A stretch of DNA of 64,000 bases from Siphonodentalium dalli (lineage: Eukaryota > Mollusca > Scaphopoda > Gadilida > Siphonodentaliidae), in assembly GCA_032622095.1 (NCBI GenBank), contig CP136065.1:115053195-115117194 (forward strand). The letters are read 5' to 3'. The position numbers and the translations under genes are program-made. Shown here in pieces: positions 36,201 through 48,200 of this stretch. The stretch's first letter is position 1. Every line of letters begins with the position of its first letter. The notes beneath the pieces are model-generated. The model was not told where the DNA came from. It saw only the letters and a program-made list of their open reading frames with translations, and made no database searches.

Positions 36201-39200
36201 AGTTGTTCGAGAAATTCGATTTTTTTTCTGAATTTCATCAGTGTCACCGATGCACGATTGGAGTTTTTTGCTTCGATTGTCGCCTCCAGTTCGATTATGA
36301 GTTTGCGGCATTGGCTACGATGCGCTCGTCTAACTCGGAATAGTTTGTCTGCCATATTACGGTTCGATGGACCAAATGTAGGAGTTATAATCGGGAGAGA
36401 GAGAGAGAAAATGTGATTCAATCGAAATCTATTTTCCAACTTATTCAAAACATGGAATACAAAAACCCGGACCACGCATATCCGGTAAAGAACCGATATC
36501 CGGTAAACATATACACAATCCCCGACAAGTCTGAAACGTGTTTGGTTTGGAGAGATTTTATTGTATAACTTAATTTCTTAATTCAAATTAATTGGCCGTT
36601 GAAGTCAGTAGGCAAATGTGAGAACCTCTTTGAATGATATACACTCTGAATGTTAATCCTTTCTATACTAAATACTCATTGAAAAGTAGTTCCCTTAGGA
36701 AATGTTCAGATAATAAGTTCACCAAACAGGTTGTTTAAACTTGTTGAATATTATCTGAACATTTCCCACCAGTCAATATGAATCCTTCTGCACTTGTATT
36801 AGTTTTTCGTATGCCTGCCGTCTGCTCATTTTTTCTAGACACTCCTTCAAATGAATAATAGACTATTTGGAGAATCCAATTGGTATAAAAAGGGTTAATT
36901 CAACTTTAATGTTGCTTGAACTTTGACATTAGGTAGGAGTTCAATTATTATTAACCCTTCCATGACTGGACCTTCCTAAAATTTTGCGAAAACCCTGTTC
37001 CAGTACATTCTCTTATACATGCGAGTCTCCCATAGGCTGCCTCGCATATATAAGAGAATACATTGGCCTAACAATATTTACCTTGACATAAGCTACTGCA
37101 TTCTCTTATATATGCAAGGCTCCCTATGGGAGACTCACATATATAAGAGAATGCACTGGCACAGGGTTTTTTACAAAATTTTAGCAAGCTCCAGTACAGA
37201 AAGGGTTAAAAATAATTAATGCTGCACCAGCGCAACTCCCGTCATGAAAGGGTTAAAACCCATTATATGAGTGAAGACAGGTGAAAGATCAGTTACTCAT
37301 GTCTACTGTAAATGGCTGGAAATTGGTTGTGTTTCATTACCTATTACATTGCCATTGCAGAAGAGTATGAAAGGATGAATAAAGAACAGCTGCTGCTGGT
37401 GATATCAAAGCTAGAATCTGTAAGATATTAATTAGAAAGTGGCTGATAATTCAAAAAGATAGTGTGAAACATCTTCAGCCATAAAATTTCAATCTCCTGC
37501 TCATTGATAGTATATGCTTTTCAATTTATGTTGTCGCTACCTATTTTGTTTTAATATCTAAATAATTTATAATTTGAAAAAAATTATCAACCTTGTCCAT
37601 TTGTGGATTTTTTTAAAGAGAGTTTAATATCATTTCAGCCTGCATGTCATCACGACGGAGGGGTATCAAACTTAGTTAGGGGTTGTTTCTATCTAGTAAA
37701 GGGTGTACAACAAATTTTAAAAAGTGCACACATATCATATCTTCAGATGAGCTTGTTGCTGGTGAATTATAATCAAATGTAAGGTTATGCCATCTGCAAC
37801 TCATTTAATAATGATTACGATGATTCTCAAACTTTTAGTGAAACTAGGTCTCATTGAATAAAGTAGATTGAGGTGGTAGATTCCTATACTATGTACGATG
37901 GCAACATTCTCTTAGTTTCGTTCACTTCTCTCTGATGTCGTCGCCTCCCATTCCAGTCCCCTAAGCTGAGACTTTAGTGTCCATTGTCATGCAATTTGTG
38001 TGGTGGTATGAGTACTATCAACACTATATCATTGTTTGAATAAGATTGAAACTACACAAGACATTAGTATGAGCACTATCAGTAAATTGTCATGGATTGA
38101 ACAGAGATTCAGACTATTCAATATATCACATGAATGACTAGACAATCCTTCCATTAATTTGTAATAGTGTTACTTCAGGTTTGCTGCGCTGACTTGTTAT
38201 TGAATTTTCTTTTAACCCTTCCCTGATTGGAGCTCCTTTGGCGAAAACCCTGTGCCAATTGCATTCTGTTATATATGCGAGTCTCCCATAGGGAGCCTCG
38301 CATATATAAGAGAATACATTGGCCTAACAATATTTACCTTGAACTTGTAAGCCAGTGCTTTCTCCTATATATGCGAGTCTCCCTAAGGGAGACTCGCATA
38401 TATATGAAAATGCACTGGCACAGGGTCTTTATTGCTGCACCTGTGCATCTCCATCATGAAACGGTTAAGATGACAACAGCACTTTTGAATGTTCTGATAA
38501 AAGTATATTGATCACTGGGTGAGATGCAGATATTTACCTGAGAAGAGAAAAGAAAGAATGAAAAATGATTAGATTAAATTTTCCTTTCAGAAGAATGGTG
38601 TGGCTACAAAACAGCCAGGTAAGTATTGATGATTGGTTCAAAAGTTTAAGCATTTCCAAAGCTTATTGGAGAAATATTGAATTTAAATTAAAACAATAGG
38701 CCACATTTTAGCTTATTCAATAGAGCCCTGCCAAACATCGAATCATGAATCGGATCGTTGTATCCAGTTATCAAGCGTGAAGATATGGACAAGATCGGGG
38801 GAAAACCCTTTGATCTGTTGCCGGAAAAATAAAAAAACTTAATAATGATAAGGCCTAAAAAAAAAATACCTTTGTTTCCGCTAACGAGCTAAAAAAAAAT
38901 TAGGGTAGGTAGGTAGGCTAAACTTCTTCTTTTTTTTGTTAACTTTTTTTTTTTCAGTATCTTTAAAAATAACTGTATAATACTTGTCAATAACCCAAAC
39001 TATGCACTTCTTAGCCCCAATCAGGTTAACCCAGATGACAGAGGAACTAGAAACTCCAATTCAATCCTACATATGTTTTAATATTTACATATATACTAGT
39101 CTATATACTAATATAGTCTTTGATAATCCTAATATTTCCCATATAGTCTGGTGACAACTGGAGTCAGTCCAGCACCACTGCACTGTTCACATATTGGAGT

Positions 39201-42200
39201 GACCGTCTTGTACCGATCTCTTAAGGATGGCTTCACAGCACCACCTTCTCCTCCGCATTCAGTGAAGGATCTAGGTATTGTTTGGGGACACCTGTTTTTG
39301 GGCAATGATATGTCGAAGGCATAACCTGAAGGCCTGAGCGGAGGAATGTTTGGGAAGAGTGACCCCCTGATGATGGTGGGGGTTCTCCCCCTGGAAAAAA
39401 TTTGAAAATCCATTGCATTTAGAGCTAATCTAAGGCTCTTTGAGTCAGTATTTTGAATTTTACTGAGAGGTCAATTTGATCAAGTTTCTCAAGCATAAAT
39501 TTGGAACTTTTTATATATGTATGGATTGGAAATGCTTATAAGTTATTGTCAGATATCTTTTGGTTCAATCGATTATGCTTATCCTGCTTGAAATGAGACT
39601 TGCCATTATCACTCTTATTCATAAATAGGCTATTTTATAAAATTCAAGTGAGACACATACCGTACATAATATACTACGTGTACATGTAGTACAGAAATAC
39701 TACATGTACATGTAGTACAGAAACAATGTACATGTATTAAGGTAGTAATGACTATATATGGTACTAATCTCTATGTTAATTTTTCATTTGGTATTTTGAG
39801 ATCCCACTTGATAACCAGGTTGATTTGATCAAATTGTTAATGTTGCTGTGCTGTAATTGATTGATATACTGAAGTCTGAACGCTGAATGATAACATACCT
39901 GAACTCAAATTATTTGAAGTTTTCACAGATGAAAGCTAGATAAAGCCAAACATACTTTACAGTATGATTCCAATTCAAATCTTTTTGTAAACTTACATTT
40001 CTTAAGTCAATATGTAGAAATATATAAATGTTTTGCATCTTGTTATGATATGAATTGGGTCCTAAATTAAAAACAAAATTTGCAATGGCAATAAAAAGTT
40101 TAGGGTCGGGGGTTTAAAATAGGGTCGGTCGGGTTAGCGGAAACAAACGTATTTTGTTTTTTAGGCCTAAATAAAATTTTCAACAGTGCAATGTGAATGG
40201 ATTGTGTACTTATCCAACCAAGTTAATGCATTTTCTGTGCAAAAGACCATCCACAATATATGACAAGCAAAAAGAAAGCCAGTAAACAAGAACATACATC
40301 CAGCTCATTTATGGTGTATATATGGATGGAGAGTAACACTATATAATGTATATTCAAACTTACACATTGAGATATGCTATTTTACATGGAATTGCCATGT
40401 CACCCTGATGTCATATGCAATTCCCGGAACCCCACATAACAGTCGGACATGAAATTTTCCCTGTAGACTTTGACATGGAGTGCTGCATATTCATATGGGT
40501 ACTACTACTGGAAATTTTATGATATGTACCATCAGCGGATCAACCCTTAATATGGATAGATACACATACACCGGGTAGGATTGTTACCGGTATGTATATA
40601 TGCTTGTGATATCAATTTATATGTATTGAAATTGTGATAAACCGATCACTCATTATTCAAGTTAATTTAAACTATTGGTGTTAATTAACATTAGTACATT
40701 ATATAATTATTGTTGATGATGGTGCACCTAACAATAATTATTATGACTGTAAAATAAACTCTCAACTCATAATCGAATCGATATCAGCCAGATAGTAAAT
40801 CGTATTTAATATAGGTCGCAGACCAACTGACCTACTGACCAACACAGTCACAGTCAAATTGAGTCAATACCCAAAAGCAATAACACATTGTGATCGCAAA
40901 ATCTTGACAGCGATACAGGAGAAATTATATCCAACGGTAATTCCAGCTGCACTCACTGAGTGAATAGAATCATTATGCCCAATTATATGAAGAATATGGC
41001 GGACAACAGTTAATTAACAAACTGGCATATCATTCACACCTGTTTATAGACGATTAACGTAATTAAATACACAATTACCGCTGTACTTCGAACCCAACTC
41101 GATTCATGATCCATTTCGGAATTCGTGTAGAAAAACGTACTGTGAAATTTTCGTACCAAAAAACTAAATTGTTAGTGTAATCTTGAAATCCCCATTGCAC
41201 CGGAGACATGTATATAGTTTGTGTATATATCTTCATATCCTTTTGTAAATATCACTCTGTATTTCTCAATATTAATTTGTAATTATGAGAATAAAACATC
41301 AATCAAAAGCAGTCTATATATTGATAATTTGTGACAGTGTTATCTGTACATGTGTGATTAGTTAGTTGCGAAATCTCTTTCTGCAAAAAAAACAAAACAT
41401 TATTGGATGGAGGAATTATAACACTTGCAAAGAGAGTGTTAAAATTCACCCATAACAGAAAAGGTCCCTTTGGATAACACTTACGATAACTAAAAACATT
41501 ATAATCTGTAGAAATTTTCAGAATGCACCTGATGGCAAAGATTTGTTAAAATTCAAACCTGGACATGATTTTGAATGAAATGAGGCGAAAGTTTCTGAAT
41601 CGCATTGAACTGATTCTCAGGGCCATATTATTCAAAATAAATTAAATATGACTAGTTCACTCGGCCTTATTGTGCTAGGTAATAGGTTGCCTGATGAATT
41701 GATTATATTCCTGTGTTTTTATCATAAATGCATACAACTGTTTTTCATAAAAATTCGGCTCCAAAAGTCTGTATTTTATTCTACACTGTTGATACTATCT
41801 AGGGGAATTCTGTCATAAAATTCCATCTATTTATGGCTTTTTGACCATTCACAGTTTGCATATGCTGTGAGAATATCAGAATCTAACTTTTAGAGAAAAT
41901 ATGTATCAAAATAATCAAAGCAAAATTTTGTATCATATAAGTACCTACATGTACTAATAAGCTGTCCACGTTGTATGTTTTAAATGTTGACCACTTTTTG
42001 TCATTCAAACCAGACCCACAAACAAACATTTTGTAGAAATTATTTCAACATCAGTTGCAATGTGTATCCCATCATTTTCATATACTGCATTGCATTCTTA
42101 TGAACTATTTCCTGTATTAAAATTTTACGAGTTGTGTACATCGTCACTATGCAGGACAAAATAAAAAATTATTGAAGAGCTCTTGTAATAGTTGCATTAA

Positions 42201-45200
42201 ATATTATTGCCATGATTACTGTTGAACTAGAAATTAACTTACTCATTCTCCTGTTTGAATTTTTCTAGCAAATTCGTTTGAACTAGATGCTCGGAATAGT
42301 ATTATTATGCAGCTCCGAGATGATTTAGCATACTACAAGAGTCTGTGTGAGAAAAACAAGTAAGTCTTACAGAAACACTATATTTCTCAAATTTGGATAA
42401 TTTTAGTTTTCTGCATATCATTTCCAAAAAATGCTATAAAAAGTGGCTTATACAGAAATTCATTTCTCTACTGCAGTTATGTCATTTTCATCACATGGCA
42501 TAATCATTTACCCTATACTATGTATTTATTACTTATTTGGTGTATTATCATCAATCGAAGCCTTCTATGCATTAGTAAGAGTCTTTTTGTTTAGCCAACT
42601 TAGAATTTGTCATAAGGTTATCAGCATATTGGCCCTGCAGATTCCAATGGATTCCGTAGTTCTGAAAGACCGGGAATGGTTTGGAGCCTCAAATTATACC
42701 TGATAATTCTCACTTAATCACTTTAATCACATCTCTGTCCCTCCCGGGAATGAAAATAGGGCCATAAATACATGAAATACTTTTATGTGGATTTAATTTC
42801 CTCAGCAATATGTAACAAATTAATTATGTGAAATACTTTTATATGCCTTATAAATACTTATCAAACTTATAGAAAATTACATTTCAGAGACAATAGCTTC
42901 CTCCAGTCTCTTTTTACATGAAGATCGCACTGTATGCAAAGCAATTTGTGAGAAAAAAAAGCATGTTTTCAATATCCCTCCTCTCAACATAAACTTGGAG
43001 TTTCAAATGAGTCATTTCTCGACTTATGTCTCTTTAAGTATTTCATTTTGAAGTTACGTGTCTTAATGTACAGTAATCACTTTGAGCCTTCCCAGGTATT
43101 TGAAATGTACCACAGTAGAAATGCATTTAATTGATTCTCAAGTGCTAGAGACCTATTTTCATATAAAAAATTTCTCACTTACATGTTGGAGGAATTGTTA
43201 TTACATGTTGGAGGAGGTGCTATTACATGTTGGAGGAATTGTTATTACATGTTGTAGAGCTTGCTATTACATATTGTAGAGCTTGTTATTACATGTTGTA
43301 GAGCTTGTTATTACATGTTGGAGAGCTTGTTATTAAATGTTGGAGAGCTTGAATGAGCTTGTTATTACATGTTGGAGAGCTTGAATGAGCCTGTTATTAC
43401 ATGTTGGAGAGCTTGAATGAGCTTGTTATTACATGTTGGAGAGCTTGTTATTACATGTTGGAGACTTGTTATTAATTGCCCATTCTAATCCACTCATTCA
43501 GCCTCCAAACAGGTAAATCCAATTTCGGCGACACTGATTAGTCAATTGATTGGTCAATTGCCCAGGTGAGAACAGGTGTAGCCTGGTGTAAAATCATTTG
43601 ATTTTACGCTAACTATAGAGGCCTGCTCACTGATGAAAACATCTTAATCATTACGCGGTTCTGATCAGAAGTACCTATGTTCCTAAGGACAACGACGTAA
43701 ACAGCAGGAAGTAGACTTAACATCTTCATGGAGCGGAGCAAAATTTCAAGGAGGAAGTGATATGGATTATTCATAAACTCTCAACCTTTTACAGTTCAGC
43801 AACTCATTGGCATATTTTCTTGTCAATAGCATGATTTTTCGGTCGGTGTGAATTCGAACGGGGATAAACATGCTGTCTGGTGTGATTTTGGGAAGTTTTA
43901 TCAGTGGGTTTTCCGATGAAAAATATTCATTTTACGTTCTCTTTGCGTCGCCGCTAAAATTTCCATCGTAAAACCCACTGATAAACGTCCCAAAATCACA
44001 CCAGACAGCATGTTGATCCCCTAATTTATTTTCTGATTCTCCTCAACAACTTACTTTATTTATGTTTGTGTACTTATCAGATCTAAAGCTGCGACTCCTA
44101 GATCTCCTCACAAGCCGATCAAGGGTGAAAAGGTTAAAATTACTACACCTAGAAAACTCAAGTGAGTGATATCTTAAATAATAAAAGCCAATTGGAACCT
44201 CACAGAGGCCTTGCTCACACTCATACCCTGACAACCGTTTGGCTATCGAAATGTCACAGCTGTTACCTGGGTTTTAAGTTTGTATTGACTGTTCATGTGG
44301 CGCATTAATATGATATGCATCAATGCTTTGTAACAATTCTATAGACAACAATTTCTTGTTCGCTTCCAATTGAAGAAACCTTAACCAGCTTAACAAGATT
44401 AGCCTATTGTTTTCGCCCCCAAAAAAAAAATTGAGGGACTTTAGAAATGAGTAGTATCCATCTGTCAGTTTGTCCATCTGAAGCATTTGTTGTCCGGATT
44501 AAGAAACTTGGTACATTGTATACATTTGAGAAGGTTTTAATCAAGTTCGAATATTGGTCCAGTCTAATAAATCATGTCTTACAGAGTTTTTCCATTGCAT
44601 TTGGTGATTATATCAGTGTCCGGATGATAACTTAAGTAATAAAACTAGGTGTGTTAAAACATAGACAATTGGAAGTTTGATCAAATTATTGTTGCCAGAA
44701 ATTAAATATTCTTTTCTTGAAAAGCCACCAGTAAAAAATGCCACAGATTTTGGGGGATGTGTGGCCTAGCAGCTTTTATTATATTAGTGACAAACATAGA
44801 CTCATCATTTTATGTTGAAACATTTCAAATTTTTTGTTATAGATATGTTCCATTTCAATTGATGTAATTCTTTTCCAATTCAGACCAGTGAATGCTCCTT
44901 CCAAACACGCAGAAGTTTATGAAGATGATTTTGAACCAGAGACTGCTCGCCAAACATCTCGGCAGAAAACCGAAGCAGAGGACAGGCTCAGGGCTGAGAA
45001 AGTTGAGCACTTTACACAGAAAAGAGCAGCAAAGCATATTCAACGGGAGTGGAAAGGACACAAAAGCAATAAAGAGGTAAGAAATTTAACTCAGCAGGGT
45101 AAGTGGGCAGATTTAATTTAATATAAGGTTACATTTTAGTATAAGTCCTCGCAATGTCAATTTCCCTGTTTCTCAGGTCCTTGCACTTGGTCCCGAATCC

Positions 45201-48200
45201 CCACGCATGTAACCTGTTTAGTCACATTCAATCTGTTTGGGGAAAGTTTTAGTCGGTACAAAATAATTTGTGGTACTTTTGATACAGATGCATTTACCAT
45301 TTCAGATTTCTCGATTCTTTACTGTCATTGGTAAATATGATCAAACATTTGATTGGTTGTAATTTATTGGGCAATTTTTATGAAATAAATCACATGGGAT
45401 ATATGAAGTAACTTTTGACAGACATCTGCTGGGGAAATAATGGCCACGGGCAACGTGGGTGTAATAATTTATTGGTTTAAAAGTGCCCCAAAATAAAATA
45501 TAATTTTGCGCATTCCCATGGTATTAAAAGTATTTTGGACTGAGAAACGGAAAATTGTCTTTTCATGACCTAATGGTGATATCGTAGTTTTCGCATGCAT
45601 AATCTATTTATTGTTTTCAGAAAAAAATCATAGCATGTTAATAAAATAATATTTTATTATTAATATACGTAGTAATCATATAATTTTGCTCAGATAGTAA
45701 TATGAGTACACTTTATTGACTAAAATTATCATTGCCTCTGATATGAACTTACACACTACAAAAATTAGTTCAAGATCACATTAGCTTTGACATTATAGTT
45801 CTAAAATATGCTTTCTCAACACTACTCACAGGTGTGAGGAGGGCACTTAAAATATTATCAGACATCATTTTTTTTACCTTTGGCCGTTTTTGTGGGACCC
45901 ACCTGCTCCTCGACCCAAATTTGTTTCCGATTTAGCAAGTTTTTTCCTATCAATTTTTGACACCCACCCCCCCCCCCCCCCCCCCCCCAGAAACACGAAA
46001 TCAAAATTTTTCAGAAGAATATTAGAATATTCACCACTTACTGTCTGTTTCCTATCAACTACCTTTTACAGTTTGGTGTATGTGATCAGCCGAGTTTGAC
46101 ATGGTAGTGATTGCTTTTACAATGTGTCCATGGATTTTATGTTCGGAGCAAACTAAACTGATATATACCTCTTATTTTATAATTTCACAACAAGAAACAA
46201 TCAATACTCACTGTCTAAAGGAAGTTTTGATGTTAAATTTACATTATCTCTAAGTTTTAAGCACAAAAATAAGAGAAAAATATGGGCTTCAATTTTTTTG
46301 GCTGTGAAAAAAATTGCTTTTGGTCCTCTTGAAATCCCACCCACCCCCTCATACGTGCTCAGAAAAAATGTTTGCTCCCCCCACCCTCTTCTGAAAGGTG
46401 TGTAAAAAGTTTGAAAAGATAATTTTATACTCCGATCGCCAATTTAATAAAGACAAAATTACCAAAATGTTTCTCTGTAATTGTTATGTGCCAGACTTGA
46501 TTGCTACTCTAGCCAATTATTAGGTTGTAAGGAATTCCCATGCCTTCGAGAACTTACTCTGAAATTATATGGAACATCTGATATCCCTCATTTACACATT
46601 ATCATTAGAAATTGCTTGACTATATATTGGTCACAGGCAAAGGCATTTGATGAGAAGGTCAGTAACTTTCAAGAGAACAGATCAGCAAAGAAGATCCAAC
46701 GGGAATGGAAGTCGCACCAAAACAGAAAAGTTGTATGTTGTTTGACCTTGTTTATTATACATGGAACCTTCGGTATTTTCTATACTCTAGTTACATTCAT
46801 CCTTTCTATGCCAGTGTATCTGATAATCCCAACTGACTCACCTCTCGTTTTCATCACCTACTAACCATGAATTACAGTCTTTGTAGCAATAAACCAAACG
46901 TTCCACCTTTTGCTACACCAGCACTCCACTGTTCACACAATACAAGATTCATTCCACCAGTTGTATGATTCTATTCTAATATTGTTGTCCAGAATAGCTA
47001 ACACTAATGTTACAACGTCATAATATTTATATAAGTTAATGCTTAAAGGATTTTTTAAAGTGAACATTTGCTCAAACTCTCTGTGCTTTCCTTATGGATT
47101 CTATATCATCTTTTTCATTTCCTTATGGATTAAATAATGTGATCGTCTTTGCACATTTTTTTTACTTTGTCAGGATTAATCTTCTATGGAAATTTTCTTT
47201 AATTCTTGGTATTGGCAAACTCAATGATTGATGGAATAGTATATACATGTATTATGACATCACAATAGATCATGATCTATTTCAGCATTTGTCTGTCGTG
47301 CTGATAACATGAATAAACACAATTGTTTTTGCTCATTAGAGATACTGTTAAATGTGCATTCAGAATTCCAAACCCCTAGAATACAATAATAGAGACCTTT
47401 TGAAAAATCACGATTACGATATGGACAATATACTGCCAGTACATGGCCAGAAATTTTATCTTTACAAACGGGGGTTCTTATGTGAGACAAAATATACCCC
47501 ATACAGTTTAATTATGTGCAGATGTGTCAAGGATGTGCCACCGATCCTGCTTGGGGATGCTCTAACATTATCTGTATTGTGTATAACACACAGATACAAA
47601 TTTGGGATCTGAAAGAGTCACATATTACTTTTTCCATCAAATATGTATCTGAATATAGTGGGGCAAATGCTGTCTCACCAATTAACCATCGTATGTAAAT
47701 TGTGAAGGTATCCACCTTACTAGGACAAAATATCCTATCCATAATCATAATAGTGATTTTGCGAAAGGTCTCATATAACAAAACTTTTCAGACTGGAGAA
47801 TTGAGTTGAGCCACATATGTTTATTTCTCACAAGTCGAATGTTACTGACATACTCATTCTAAATATGAACAAAATACCATTTCTTTAAAGAAGCACTTTC
47901 AATCTGAGTACAAAATTCAAAATAATTTGCCAATGGAATTGATTGTTTAAAAAAAATTATATTGCATTAGTTTTCACTGAACACCTATTGAAGTGATTCA
48001 GTCATTTTCAGGATAATCAGGAGGCTTTTATTTTCCTAGATAATTTATGGGCATCCTTTTAAATCTCATGATATGAAACTAAAATATATTCAGGTCTTGA
48101 AATATCTGCATGTTATAGTCATTGACAGATTGTAACTGAAAAATAATATATATTGTTGTTCCCTAATGTAGCTGTAATTGTTCGAAATTTAATATATTCA

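Larger units (their letters stand above)
30922..36532 (-). mobile_element. complete BEL/Pao LTR retrotransposon with 5-bp target duplication
   Basis: Two 151-bp LTRs (30927-31077 and 36377-36527) are identical by eye, begin TG and end CA, and are flanked by AGTCT on both sides (30922-30926, 36528-36532). The element lies antisense to IQCE, so the right LTR is its 5' LTR. A polypurine tract (minus strand AAAAAGGGGGGAG) sits just inside the 3' LTR at about 31081-31093. One uninterrupted gag-pol frame fills the interior. There is no env-like frame. Identical LTRs mean a very recent insertion, probably polymorphic in the population. Confidence 0.96.

Noticed and set aside
36361-36376. tRNA primer-binding site next to the 5' LTR
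   Set aside because: The TGGTCC start is suggestive and a GGTTCGA T-loop-like string is present, but the spacing from TTCGA to CCA is far too short for a tRNA 3' end, so no primer was assigned.
31833-36416. Several plus-strand open frames of 60-173 codons opposite the BEL/Pao gene
   Set aside because: Antisense shadows of a long coding frame; no recognisable domains.
36356-36475. 40-codon N-terminal extension of the BEL/Pao polyprotein
   Set aside because: It lies mostly within the 5' LTR, and translation from 36355 (MADKLF) just inside the LTR is the natural start.
42443-42703. 86-codon frame with a hydrophobic start in intron 9
   Set aside because: Looks like a signal peptide by chance. 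No downstream splice or coding continuation and no similarity to a known protein.
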